Shown in pieces: positions 1 through 8,092 of a stretch of DNA of 45,783 nt (its first letter is position 1; each line of letters opens with the position of its first letter). Source of the DNA: Flavobacteriaceae bacterium. GTDB lineage: Bacteria; Bacteroidota; Bacteroidia; Flavobacteriales; Flavobacteriaceae. The notes below the pieces were generated by a model, which saw nothing but the letters and a program-made list of their open reading frames with translations, was not told where the DNA came from and did no database searches. The stretch is taken from contig CANFHF010000016.1 of NCBI GenBank assembly GCA_947446635.1, positions 1 to 45,783 on the forward strand. Reading direction: 5' to 3'. A program made the position numbers and the translations under genes.

Positions 1-42
1 ATTAACTTTCAAAGTTAAAATTAAACCCAATTAGAAATTAAA

Positions 43-102
43 TGTCAGTCTGAGCTTGTCGAAGACAAAAAAAAGAGACACTTCGACAAGCTCAGTGTGA
101 CA
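43..102. repeat. Imperfect inverted repeat (intergenic hairpin)
   Basis: Two 22-nt arms (43-64 and 81-102) are reverse complements apart from two positions and are separated by an A-rich 16-nt loop. The core of the left arm reads CTGAGCTTGTCGAAG. It lies outside any coding sequence. From memory, similar GAGCTTGTCGAA-type hairpins occur between genes in many Flavobacteriaceae; that is recollection, not a search. It could also act as a transcription terminator for a gene left of the window, although no T-run follows it on the plus strand. Confidence 0.75.
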
Positions 103-166
103 AATTCCAATAAATTAAGCATGAAATATAATTGCACCCAACGGGTTAATTACTAATTTATTTTTG

Positions 167-568
167 ATGAATCAAAGAGATCGGTTTCTAAAAGAATTTC
201 GAGGGGTAACCATCGGCACTGTATCCCAGCAGTCATCGTCAGACGAACTGTTTCAAAACGAGGTTCTCCGTCCTATTCTGAAGTTGCAAAACGATTTGCT
301 TCTGGCAGCCTTCCTCAATTATTTGATCAAAAATAAAATGGGGTTCAAAAACCAAACGCCTGAAAAAAAAGAGGCAATGATTGAAACTGCCCTTCAAAAA
401 GACATTAAGTTGTGGAATGTTTTTAAAGGCATGATTGTAGGACTATTTACCACCTATGAACTTGCCCTGTACCTCAAAAATTCGTCCAGCCTCGACAAAA
501 GAATCAGGGGTATGCTTATAGAAAGGCTCAAAAGCCAAGTGCAATTATTATCGCGGGAACCAAGCTAA
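167..568 (+). CDS. Conserved hypothetical protein, about 133 aa, Flavobacteriia type
   Basis: I chose the ATG at 167 because the reading frame otherwise opens only one codon earlier, at a TTG (164). The product starts MNQRDRFLKEFRG and is a soluble, mostly helical protein with no signal peptide or membrane segment. It has an alternating hydrophobic pattern at residues 30-60 and 80-105, and a basic C-terminal stretch (IRGMLIERLKSQVQLL). I recall very similar small proteins in many Flavobacterium genomes, sometimes labelled 'glyoxalase', but I see no metal-binding His/Glu pattern that would support that name. The function is unknown. It stands alone, upstream of a convergent tRNA operon. Confidence 0.7.
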   Translation: MNQRDRFLKEFRGVTIGTVSQQSSSDELFQNEVLRPILKLQNDLLLAAFLNYLIKNKMGFKNQTPEKKEAMIETALQKDIKLWNVFKGMIVGLFTTYELALYLKNSSSLDKRIRGMLIERLKSQVQLLSREPS

Positions 569-798
569 CTTCAACCTTCGTTGTTCGTTAATCTTCTGTT
601 CCTCATTTTCTTTATTCTTGAATTTTTAATGATGAACCAGGAATAATGAATTATATTATTATTGGTGAGATAGGCCAACTAAAAAGTATTTAAAGTAAAT
701 AATTCACTGATTTACATTGAGTTATAATGCGAACCCTATAGACTTATTCTCAAACCAAGTACTCCAATTTCTTGAAAATTTCATTGAAAAAATGTCAT

Positions 799-830
799 AA
801 AAAAACCCCTAAATTTCTTTAGAGGTTTTT
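799..830 (-). terminator. Rho-independent terminator of the tRNA operon
   Basis: A 13-bp stem with one mismatch (801-813 with 818-830) surrounds a TTTC loop. On the minus strand the stem is followed by a run of seven T. It lies 10 nt beyond the 3' end of the tRNA-Arg gene and so ends the Ser-Pro-Arg transcript. Confidence 0.85.
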
Positions 831-840
831 GGTACGACTG

Positions 841-914
<74 letters not shown>

Positions 915-950
915 ATTAATTAGTAAGCTATATAAAAACTTAAAAATTAG

Positions 951-1025
951 TCGGGGTGGCAGGATTCGAACCTGCGGCCTCCTGCTCCCAAAGCAGGCGC
1001 GATAACCGAGCTACGCTACACCCCG
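951..1025 (-). tRNA. tRNA-Pro (anticodon TGG)
   Basis: On the minus strand the acceptor arm CGGGGTG pairs with CACCCCG. The anticodon loop TTTGGGA on a CCTGC/GCAGG stem gives anticodon TGG, and the T arm contains GGTTCGAATCC. CCA is not encoded. It lies 36 nt upstream of tRNA-Arg and 13 nt downstream of tRNA-Ser in the same operon. Confidence 0.97.
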
Positions 1026-1038
1026 AAAAGAAAAAAAG

Positions 1039-1125
1039 CGGAGAGTAAGGGATTCGAACCCTTGGTACAGTTTCCCATACGCATGTTTAGCAAACATGTC
1101 CTTTCGGCCACTCAGGCAACTCTCC
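1039..1125 (-). tRNA. tRNA-Ser (anticodon GCT)
   Basis: On the minus strand the acceptor arm GGAGAGT pairs with ACTCTCC. The anticodon loop TTGCTAA on a CATGT/ACATG stem gives anticodon GCT. The 87-nt length with a long variable arm is the class II form expected of tRNA-Ser. It is the first gene of the operon, downstream of a clear Bacteroidota promoter. Confidence 0.97.
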
Positions 1126-1158
1126 AAGGTAAGAACTTGTATTTCTTTTAAGCGGTTG

Positions 1159-1190
1159 CAAATGTAACTTTCTATTCTATATTTCACAAA
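1159..1190 (-). promoter_or_regulatory. Bacteroidota-type promoter of the tRNA operon
   Basis: On the minus strand the sequence has TTTG (1190-1187), a 20-nt spacer and TACATTTG (1166-1159). This matches the Bacteroidota -33/-7 consensus TTTG...TAnnTTTG. Transcription would begin near 1152, about 27 nt before tRNA-Ser. Confidence 0.75.
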
Positions 1191-1417
1191 CAATTACCTC
1201 CTTTTTTTGAATGTTTTTTCGCTGCTAATTTAAATACATTAACAATCAAATGCATAGCCAGTAAATCCCAAGCTAGCGGTTTTCTATTAAAGTTTATTCT
1301 AAAAAAAATATAGAATTCAAAATTTACAGGATTAATACCCTAATACTATCCAAAATCTAATTTGGTATTGGTACAAAATGATTAAATTAGCAACATAATC
1401 AAAGAAGCCAACCTCTT
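1191..1417. other. AT-rich intergenic stretch, no feature recognised
   Basis: This gap lies between the promoter of the minus-strand tRNA operon and the divergent thiolase gene. It must hold the thiolase promoter, but I find no exact TAnnTTTG box. The nearest candidate (CTAATTTG around 1357) is off consensus. I see no hairpin or small gene. Confidence 0.5.
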
Positions 1418-2596
1418 ATGAACAAAAAAATTGTTATAGTTGCAGCCGTCAGAACGCCTATAGGCAGTTTTATTGGAGGCTTATCTACCGTTTCGGCACC
1501 CCGACTTGGAGCAGTAGCAATAAAAGGAGCCTTAGGTCGAATAGGTTTAGCTCCAGACAGCGTTGACGAAGTTTTCATGGGCCATGCAGTTCAAGCAGGT
1601 GCAGGACAAGCCCCTGCCAGACAGGCTGCCTTATATGCAGGCTTGCCCAACAAGACTGTTTGTACCACAGTCAATAAGGTTTGTGCCTCAGGCATGAAAG
1701 CGATAGTATTAGGCGTCCAAGCAATTCAATGTGGTGATGCCGAAATTGTAGTTGCTGGCGGAATGGAAAATATGAGTTTGATTCCGCATTATAGCTATTT
1801 GAGAAATGGTTATAAATTAGGCCCTGCCACTTTGGTGGATGGAATGCAGCTAGACGGCTTAACCGATGCTTACAACAACAATGCTATGGGCGTTTTTGCC
1901 GATAGGTGTGCGGCGGAATATAAATTCACTAGAGAAGATCAAGATAATTTTGCTATTCAGTCCTATGAACGGACAACAAAAGCATGGGAAACTGGGAAAT
2001 TTGACAATGAAATAGTCCCTGTTTTAGTTTCTCAAAGTAAAGGAGAAGCGCTATTAATTTCTAAAGACGAAGAATTTACTAAGGTAAAATTAGATAAGAT
2101 TCCTGTTCTAAATCCTGTATTTACCAAAGAAGGAACCGTGACTGCCGCCAATGCCTCGACCATCAATGATGGAGCGGCGGCGATAGTATTGATGAGTGAG
2201 GAAAAAGCAGTTTCCTTGGGATTAAAACCCTTGGCCTACATACGCGGCTATGCCGATGCCGCTCAAGCACCCGAATGGTTCACCACTACTCCATCAATTG
2301 CACTTCCTAAAGCCTTGGAAAAAGCGGGTTTGTCAATTAGCGATGTTGATTATTTCGAATTCAACGAAGCCTTTGCCGTAGTTGGCTTGGTCAATACTAA
2401 AATACTCGGATTAGACGACACCAAAGTAAACGTAAACGGAGGCGCTGTATCATTAGGCCATCCCTTAGGCTGTTCAGGAACTCGAATTATTGTAACCTTG
2501 TTGAATGTATTAGAACAAAATAAGGGGAAAATTGGTGCTGCTGCTATTTGTAACGGCGGCGGCGGTGCGTCGGCTATTGTTATTGAAATAATTTAA
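1418..2596 (+). CDS. Acetyl-CoA C-acetyltransferase (thiolase)
   Basis: The 392-residue protein is a full-length biosynthetic-type thiolase that condenses two acetyl-CoA to acetoacetyl-CoA or runs the reverse reaction. The nucleophilic cysteine is Cys89 in NKVCASGMKA. His348 lies in GHPLGCSGTR and the second catalytic cysteine is Cys378 in CNGGGGASA. NEAFA and the N-terminal AVRTPIG are also intact. It differs from the fadA-type thiolase later in the window (start 38776), which is embedded in a beta-oxidation operon. This one is followed 79 nt later by a peptidase gene with no obvious metabolic link. A role in acetoacetyl-CoA, leucine or ketone-body metabolism is likely, but the direction cannot be told from sequence. 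Confidence 0.95.
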   Translation: MNKKIVIVAAVRTPIGSFIGGLSTVSAPRLGAVAIKGALGRIGLAPDSVDEVFMGHAVQAGAGQAPARQAALYAGLPNKTVCTTVNKVCASGMKAIVLGVQAIQCGDAEIVVAGGMENMSLIPHYSYLRNGYKLGPATLVDGMQLDGLTDAYNNNAMGVFADRCAAEYKFTREDQDNFAIQSYERTTKAWETGKFDNEIVPVLVSQSKGEALLISKDEEFTKVKLDKIPVLNPVFTKEGTVTAANASTINDGAAAIVLMSEEKAVSLGLKPLAYIRGYADAAQAPEWFTTTPSIALPKALEKAGLSISDVDYFEFNEAFAVVGLVNTKILGLDDTKVNVNGGAVSLGHPLGCSGTRIIVTLLNVLEQNKGKIGAAAICNGGGGASAIVIEII

Positions 2597-2668
2597 TTAA
2601 AAATTAAAATTTAACCCGTAATTAATTTAGTTTTGCAAACGATACGAAATTGATTTTAATTTTTAATT
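2595..2668. repeat. A/T-only inverted repeat between thiolase and NlpC gene
   Basis: Two perfect 16-nt arms made only of A and T (2595-2610 and 2653-2668) flank a 42-nt spacer. The spacer contains TAGTTTTG (2628-2635), a match to the Bacteroidota -7 box, so the downstream gene may have its own promoter here. The arms could form a weak hairpin, or could simply reflect low-complexity AT-rich spacer. Confidence 0.45.
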
Positions 2669-2675
2669 GTAAAAA

Positions 2676-3452
2676 ATGTTCGGAATTTGTAATCTAGCCA
2701 TGATCCCACTTCGATTGGAACACAGCGATAAAAGCGAAATCGTTTCCCAAGTTTTATTTGGGGAACATTTTGAAATCACGGAGCAAATCAAACAATGGTA
2801 TCACATTAAATTACACTATGATTCTTACGAAGGTTGGGTAGATTCGAAGCAAATTCAACTGATCTCCGAATCGGATTTCAATCAATTATCAAATGACGCC
2901 ATTATCTTAAATGGAGATTTGATAGACTACGTCACCACTCCATCGGATTTGTTAATGCCTATACTTCTTGGATGTTCACTATCCTTTTTAAATCATACTG
3001 AGATAAATACTTCTAATTTTAATTTTGAAGGAACAAAGATTAGTGGTGTGAAAGCAAAGGAAAATATATTAAACGCTGCGTTTATGTATTTGCACGCCCC
3101 TTACCTTTGGGGAGGAAAAACTCCTTTTGGAATTGACTGCTCTGGCTTTACACAAATGGTTTATAAACTCAATGGATATAAATTACCGCGTGATGCTTCA
3201 CAGCAAGCCTTACAGGGAGAGGCGCTAAGTTTTATTGAAGAAAGCGAACCTGGCGACTTAGCCTTTTTTGATAACGAGGAAGGAAGCATTATTCATGTAG
3301 GCATTATTATGGAGAATAATTATATTATTCACGCTAGTGGAAAAGTTCGTATTGACCGTTTGGATCATTTAGGAATTTACAACCCTGAGACCAATAAACA
3401 TACTCACAAACTTAGAGTAATCAAAAAAATTATAAACGGCACAATCGAATAA
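2676..3452 (+). CDS. NlpC/P60 family C40 peptidase with SH3-like N-terminus
   Basis: The 258-residue protein has an N-terminal bacterial SH3-like region (about residues 5-65, with GEHFEI and YEGWV) and a linker. A C-terminal NlpC/P60 domain (about 125-250) carries Cys155 in FGIDCSGF, His207 in IIHVGI and His219 in YIIHASG, which form the catalytic triad. Family members cleave peptide bonds in cell-wall stem peptides, typically gamma-D-Glu-diamino acid. No signal peptide or lipobox is visible at this ATG, so it may act in the cytoplasm on recycled muropeptides, like B. cereus YkfC-type enzymes, or be exported in an unrecognised way. It is convergent with cmk. Confidence 0.9.
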   Translation: MFGICNLAMIPLRLEHSDKSEIVSQVLFGEHFEITEQIKQWYHIKLHYDSYEGWVDSKQIQLISESDFNQLSNDAIILNGDLIDYVTTPSDLLMPILLGCSLSFLNHTEINTSNFNFEGTKISGVKAKENILNAAFMYLHAPYLWGGKTPFGIDCSGFTQMVYKLNGYKLPRDASQQALQGEALSFIEESEPGDLAFFDNEEGSIIHVGIIMENNYIIHASGKVRIDRLDHLGIYNPETNKHTHKLRVIKKIINGTIE

Positions 3453-3487
3453 TGCCTTGTCTTTAATCCAATTTCTTTATCGGACCA

Positions 3488-4171
3488 TTATTTAATTGAA
3501 ATCAACTTCAATGCTTTTTGAAATTGCTCTTCTTTTGAAATATTGGAATTGTCAAATTCTATAGCATCTTTTGCTTTCACAAGAGGAGAATCCTCACGAT
3601 GGGTATCCATATAATCTCGGTCTTCAATATTTTTAAAAACCTCCTCAAAAGTTACTTGGTCTCCTTTTTGCTGCAATTCCTTGAATCTTCTTTCCGCTCT
3701 TGTGTGTGCGCTAGCTGTCATAAACAATTTGATTTCGGCCTCAGGAAAAACAACAGTTCCAATATCCCTTCCATCCATTACAACACCTTTATTTTTACCC
3801 ATTTCATGTTGCTGTTCGACGAGTTTGGAACGCACCTCTGGAATCCCAGCCACTTTACTCACGTAATTAGAAACTTCGATACTTCTGATTTCGGTTTCTA
3901 CATTGTCCCCATTCAAATACATTTCAGAAAAACCTAAATTAGGATTGTATTTAAATACTAATTTTATATAGGGTAAACTGTTGATAAGCGATTGCGTATC
4001 AACAAAATCTTTTCCTATATATCCATTTTGCATTGCAAATAAGGCAACCGCACGATACATGGCGCCTGTGTCGACATAGATATAGCCAAGATGTTTAGCC
4101 AATGCTTTTGCCAAAGTGCTTTTTCCTGTTGACGAAAATCCGTCTACCGCTATGGTGATTTTATTATTCAA
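3488..4171 (-). CDS. cmk: (d)CMP kinase
   Basis: The 227-residue protein phosphorylates CMP and dCMP with ATP in pyrimidine nucleotide supply. The P-loop GFSSTGKST is at residues 11-19, and the CMP-binding motif DGRDIGTVVFP lies near residue 133. The length is normal for bacterial Cmk. The start is TTG (4171-4169); no ATG lies between it and the P-loop, and the N-terminus MNNKITIAVDG fits the family, so a non-ATG start is likely. A -7-like box (TACCTTTG) lies just upstream. It follows porQ with a 37-nt gap in the same direction, a pairing I recall from other flavobacteria. Confidence 0.95.
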   Translation of the reverse strand: MNNKITIAVDGFSSTGKSTLAKALAKHLGYIYVDTGAMYRAVALFAMQNGYIGKDFVDTQSLINSLPYIKLVFKYNPNLGFSEMYLNGDNVETEIRSIEVSNYVSKVAGIPEVRSKLVEQQHEMGKNKGVVMDGRDIGTVVFPEAEIKLFMTASAHTRAERRFKELQQKGDQVTFEEVFKNIEDRDYMDTHREDSPLVKAKDAIEFDNSNISKEEQFQKALKLISIK

Positions 4172-4191
4172 AATTCCGCTGTTTAAAGATT

Positions 4192-4199
4192 CAAAGGTA
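4192..4199 (-). promoter_or_regulatory. Candidate -7 box for cmk
   Basis: The minus strand reads TACCTTTG, a match to TAnnTTTG, 20 nt before the cmk TTG start. The -33 region, which would fall inside the end of porQ, has no TTTG, so cmk may instead be read through from porQ. Confidence 0.4.
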
Positions 4200-4208
4200 C
4201 GAAAGTAA

Positions 4209-5231
4209 TTATTCTTGGAAGTTAATCGTTAGGCCAAACAAACTGGTGTTTCCTGCTAAAGTATATTTTGAATAGGAATAATTAAATTTCAATTTGTTGA
4301 ATTTTAATCCAAAACCAAAAGACAATCCGGAGAACGTCCGTTGGTCTATTATTTTTAGCTCCTGCGATCTTCTAAAATTATACCCCAGCCTAAGATTAAA
4401 CGCGCTTTTAGGGAAAAGCTCAACTCCAAAAATCATGTGTCGCAAAGCATTTCCAAATAGGGTTACTTTTTTTTCGGTGATACTTCCATCAAGAGACGTT
4501 AGGGATTGAACAGGATTAGAAAAAGAAATATTCCATTGCTGTAAATTATCCGCAGTAAGATGCCATCGGATAGGCACATGTTCTAGCTGCTTTGAAACTC
4601 CAATCATAATCTCTAAGGGTAATTTTTCATTTGTACCAGCATATGTTGTAAACGGCATCCCTATATTTCGAATTACTAAAGCCCAATTGACATCATTGAC
4701 ATCATCTATAAAAATGGCACCCAAATCGACTGCGCCACCAAAAGAATGGTAACTTTCTAAAGTCGAAGAAATCAGTTTTCCATCAGCACCTATAAACAGA
4801 TTAGTATTAGGAAAATTATAGGCATAGCCAAAGGAAAGAGCTGTTTCGCTTCCTGTAAATTGAGATGTGGCTTGACCGTTTTGATCATAACCTTCAAAAT
4901 TTCCATAATTCACATAATTTATCCCCGTGTGTATTGTTTGCAAATGTTGGTCGTATGTGTTGGCATAAGAGGCGGTTCCGTAAGTAACTTCACCAAAATA
5001 ACTTCCGTAATTTACCGCTAAATGATTGTCCATTTCTAAATTTATTGATGCCGGATTAAATTGGGCTTGATTCACATCGTCATCATAAATTGTAATTGTT
5101 TTTCCTCCTAAAGCCGCTTGACGTGGAGAAGTTACCATATTTAAAAACTGATAAATATACTTCCCTCCTATTTGACCGTATGAAACCGTGCAAACAGAAA
5201 ATAAAAAAAGTACTAAAAGTTTTTTTTGCAT
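4209..5231 (-). CDS. porQ: Type IX secretion system protein PorQ
   Basis: The predicted product (about 340 aa) begins with a signal peptide (MQKKLLVLFLFSVCTVSYG, cleavage before QIGG). The rest is an outer-membrane beta-barrel of alternating amphipathic strands (PorV/FadL-like fold) ending in NFQE. The N-terminal motif GGKYIYQFLNMVTSPRQAALGG and the NPASIN segment are characteristic of PorQ, a component of the Bacteroidota type IX secretion system needed for surface attachment of cargo. I prefer the ATG at 5231 over an in-frame GTG at 5243 because it places the basic residues and hydrophobic core of the signal peptide at the usual distance from the start. Confidence 0.92.
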   Translation of the reverse strand: MQKKLLVLFLFSVCTVSYGQIGGKYIYQFLNMVTSPRQAALGGKTITIYDDDVNQAQFNPASINLEMDNHLAVNYGSYFGEVTYGTASYANTYDQHLQTIHTGINYVNYGNFEGYDQNGQATSQFTGSETALSFGYAYNFPNTNLFIGADGKLISSTLESYHSFGGAVDLGAIFIDDVNDVNWALVIRNIGMPFTTYAGTNEKLPLEIMIGVSKQLEHVPIRWHLTADNLQQWNISFSNPVQSLTSLDGSITEKKVTLFGNALRHMIFGVELFPKSAFNLRLGYNFRRSQELKIIDQRTFSGLSFGFGLKFNKLKFNYSYSKYTLAGNTSLFGLTINFQE

Positions 5232-5335
5232 ATTTGAGATCACTTAGACGTATAAAAAACGCAAATGCGAAGATAAAATTATAATGACATCAATTTCTAT
5301 TTTCTAGCCAAAGATTTAGAACCAATGCTTATGAA

Positions 5336-5370
5336 ATAAAAATTCCACCTCGAACTTCGGGATGGAATTT
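5336..5370 (-). terminator. Terminator downstream of lon
   Basis: AAATTCCA (5340-5347) pairs with TGGAATTT (5363-5370). The stem then continues, after one mismatch, through CTCGA/TCGGG with a G-U pair around a short ACT loop. On the minus strand it is followed by TTTTTATTT and lies 21 nt past the lon stop codon. Confidence 0.7.
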
Positions 5371-5390
5371 AATCTGATTTGGAAAATAAT

Positions 5391-7841
5391 TTATAATACT
5401 TTTGCGTTTTTTACCTTTTGATTGGTGAGGGCAATTTTCAAAACATCACTCATTTCCTTAACATAATGAAAAGTGAGTCCTTCTATATATTCGGATTTTA
5501 TTTCATCGATATCACTCTTGTTTTCATGACACAGCACAATTTCCTTGATATTCGCTCTTTTTGCGGCCAAAATCTTCTCTTTTATCCCGCCCACAGGTAA
5601 TACTTTTCCACGTAAGGTAATTTCACCTGTCATGGCCAATCCTTTTTTCACTTTCTTCTGCGTAAGCACAGAAACCAAAGAAGTCAACATTGCAATTCCG
5701 GCACTGGGTCCATCTTTTGGAGTTGCTCCTTCTGGAACATGCAAGTGAATATTATATTTGAGCAACATGTCAGGATTTAGCCCTAAATGTTCTGCATTGG
5801 CTTTAATGTATTCCAAAGCTATAGTAGCCGATTCTTTCATTACCGTACCTAAATTCCCGGTAATAGTCATCATTCCTTTTCCTGGAGAAATTAAGGATTC
5901 TATAAAAAGAATATCTCCTCCCACGCTCGTCCACGCAAGTCCAGTAACAACACCGGCTACATCATTACTTTCGTATTTGTCTCTTTCTAATCTAGGAACT
6001 CCAAGCACTTTTACAACATCTTCATCGGTCACTTTCTTGTTGTATTCCTCTTCCATTGCAATAGACTTAGCGGCATTTCGAATGACTTGTGCAATTTTAG
6101 CCTCTAGTCCACGAACACCTGACTCACGAGTATACCCTTCGACAATTTTTTCTAATTGTTTTTTTCCTATTGTTAAATGTTTGGAAGTTAACCCATGCTC
6201 TTTCAATTGTCTCGGGAACAAGTGCTGGCGTGCAATTTCCACTTTTTCTTCGATTGTATAACCTGACATTTTTATGATCTCCATTCGGTCCCTCAATGCG
6301 GGTTGAATTTCAGACATCGTATTGGAAGTGGCAATGAACATGATTTTGGATAAATCGTAACCCATCTCCAAAAAATTATCATAAAACGAATTGTTTTGCT
6401 CCGGATCCAAGACCTCTAATAGTGCCGATGACGGATCGCCTTGATGGCTGTTCGATAATTTATCAATTTCATCTAAAACAAAAACTGGGTTTGATGTTCC
6501 TGCCTTTTTCAAGCTTTGAATTATTCTGCCTGGCATGGCGCCAATATAGGTTTTACGATGCCCACGTATTTCGGCTTCATCACGCAAACCCCCAAGGGAT
6601 ATTCTTACGTATTCTCTTCCCAAAGCTTCGGCAACTGATTTTCCAATGGATGTTTTACCAACACCTGGAGGTCCTGTCAAGCAGATGATGGGCGACTTCA
6701 TGTCATTTCGTAATTTCAATACGGCCAAATGTTCGATCATTCTTTTCTTGACATCTTCTAATCCAAAATGATCTCTATCTAGAATTTTTTGGGCTCGTTT
6801 TAAATCAAAATTATCTTTAGAATAATTACCCCAAGGCAAATCTAAAAACAACTCCAAATAATTTCTTTGAATACCGAAGTCAGGAGCCTGCGGATTCATC
6901 CTTCTCATTTTGGATAATTCTTTTTCAAAATGTTTCTGAGTAGTTTCATCCCATTTCTTGGTCTTAGCTTTGATACTCATCTCGTCAATTTCCTCTTCCT
7001 GTGAAGCTCCTCCCAATTCTTCCTGAATAGTTTTCATCTGTTGATGTAAAAAATATTCGCGTTGCTGCTGATCTAAGTCAAAACGAACTTTAGATTGAAT
7101 ATCGTTTTTCAACTCTAGTTTTTGAAACTCTATATTCATATAACGAAGCGTTTCAAGGGCTCGTTCTTTTAAAGCATTGATTGATAATAAATCTTGTTTG
7201 TCTTTAACCGATAAGTTCATGTTGGAGGTCACAAAATTTATTAAAAACGATTGACTTTCAATGTTTTTAATGGCAAATGTGGCTTCACTTGGAATGTTGG
7301 GACTTTCCTTTATAATTTGGATGGCTAATTCTCTAATAGAATCGAGAATCGCTAAAAATTCGGTATCATGTTTCCCTGGTCTTTTTTCGGAAACCTCTTT
7401 TATGTTTGCCGTAATATAGGGGCTTTCTGAAATTATAGCATCAATTTGGAAACGCTTTTTTCCTTGAAGAATAACGGTAACATTTCCGTCAGGCATTTTT
7501 AAGACTCTCAAAATACGAGCGACTGTTCCTATTTTGTGGAGGTCGTTTTTATTAGGATCTTCGATTTCCTCATTCTTTTGAGCTACAACTCCAATAATTT
7601 TTCCTGCTGCATAAGCGTCATTAATTAGCTTTATCGATTTATCACGACCAGCCGTAATAGGAATAACTACTCCAGGAAATAAAACCATGTTGCGTAAGGG
7701 CAAAATAGGCAATGAATCCGGTAATTCTTCATTATTCATTTCCTCTTCGTCCTCTGGGGTTAATAAAGGAATTAAATCGGTTTCCGTATCAAATTCCTGA
7801 AGTGACAGATTGTCAAGAGTAAGTATTTTATGGTTTGACAT
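5391..7841 (-). CDS. lon: ATP-dependent endopeptidase La (Lon)
   Basis: The 816-residue protein has the full Lon layout. An N-terminal substrate-binding domain spans about residues 43-245 (LPILPLRNMVLFPG) and a helical linker follows. The AAA+ ATPase has Walker A GPPGVGKT at 390-397 and Walker B VFVLDEID at 453-460. The C-terminal serine protease domain has Ser713 in PKDGPSAG and Lys756 in GGIKEK, spaced as in E. coli Lon. It degrades misfolded and short-lived regulatory proteins in the cytoplasm. A Bacteroidota-style acidic N-terminal extension of about 40 residues precedes the domain. It is a single gene with its own terminator; the 250-nt upstream gap must hold the promoter but shows no clean consensus. 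Confidence 0.98.
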   Translation of the reverse strand: MSNHKILTLDNLSLQEFDTETDLIPLLTPEDEEEMNNEELPDSLPILPLRNMVLFPGVVIPITAGRDKSIKLINDAYAAGKIIGVVAQKNEEIEDPNKNDLHKIGTVARILRVLKMPDGNVTVILQGKKRFQIDAIISESPYITANIKEVSEKRPGKHDTEFLAILDSIRELAIQIIKESPNIPSEATFAIKNIESQSFLINFVTSNMNLSVKDKQDLLSINALKERALETLRYMNIEFQKLELKNDIQSKVRFDLDQQQREYFLHQQMKTIQEELGGASQEEEIDEMSIKAKTKKWDETTQKHFEKELSKMRRMNPQAPDFGIQRNYLELFLDLPWGNYSKDNFDLKRAQKILDRDHFGLEDVKKRMIEHLAVLKLRNDMKSPIICLTGPPGVGKTSIGKSVAEALGREYVRISLGGLRDEAEIRGHRKTYIGAMPGRIIQSLKKAGTSNPVFVLDEIDKLSNSHQGDPSSALLEVLDPEQNNSFYDNFLEMGYDLSKIMFIATSNTMSEIQPALRDRMEIIKMSGYTIEEKVEIARQHLFPRQLKEHGLTSKHLTIGKKQLEKIVEGYTRESGVRGLEAKIAQVIRNAAKSIAMEEEYNKKVTDEDVVKVLGVPRLERDKYESNDVAGVVTGLAWTSVGGDILFIESLISPGKGMMTITGNLGTVMKESATIALEYIKANAEHLGLNPDMLLKYNIHLHVPEGATPKDGPSAGIAMLTSLVSVLTQKKVKKGLAMTGEITLRGKVLPVGGIKEKILAAKRANIKEIVLCHENKSDIDEIKSEYIEGLTFHYVKEMSDVLKIALTNQKVKNAKVL

Positions 7842-8092
7842 ATTTTATTTAAGTCTTTTTGTCATTAAAAATAGTAGTTTGTAAAACAAATCCAAAGCAT
7901 GTATGAAATAGTTTTTATCAAAGCCAATGTCTATGAGCCTTTAATTTGTTTAACATTAAAAAACATACAATCATTATGCCAAAATCAAAACAGCAATGAC
8001 TTAGTATTACCTTAAAAAGGGCTTGTGTGTTTTGTGGTGAGTTCCTGAAATTCAATTTTCATTAGCAATGCAAAGTTTCAATAAAAATAAAA

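Noticed and set aside
159..166. TATTTTTG next to the first gene's ATG, resembling a -7 promoter box
   Set aside because: It directly abuts the start codon, so a transcript would begin inside the conserved N-terminus; most likely chance in AT-rich DNA.
1011..1193. 60-codon open frame on the minus strand
   Set aside because: It is a read-through of the tRNA-Ser gene and its promoter; the tRNA structure fully explains the conservation.
5758..6261. 167-codon plus-strand frame inside lon
   Set aside because: It lies antisense to the AAA+ and protease domains of a clear lon gene, and its Ser/Pro-rich content is a shadow of that coding sequence.
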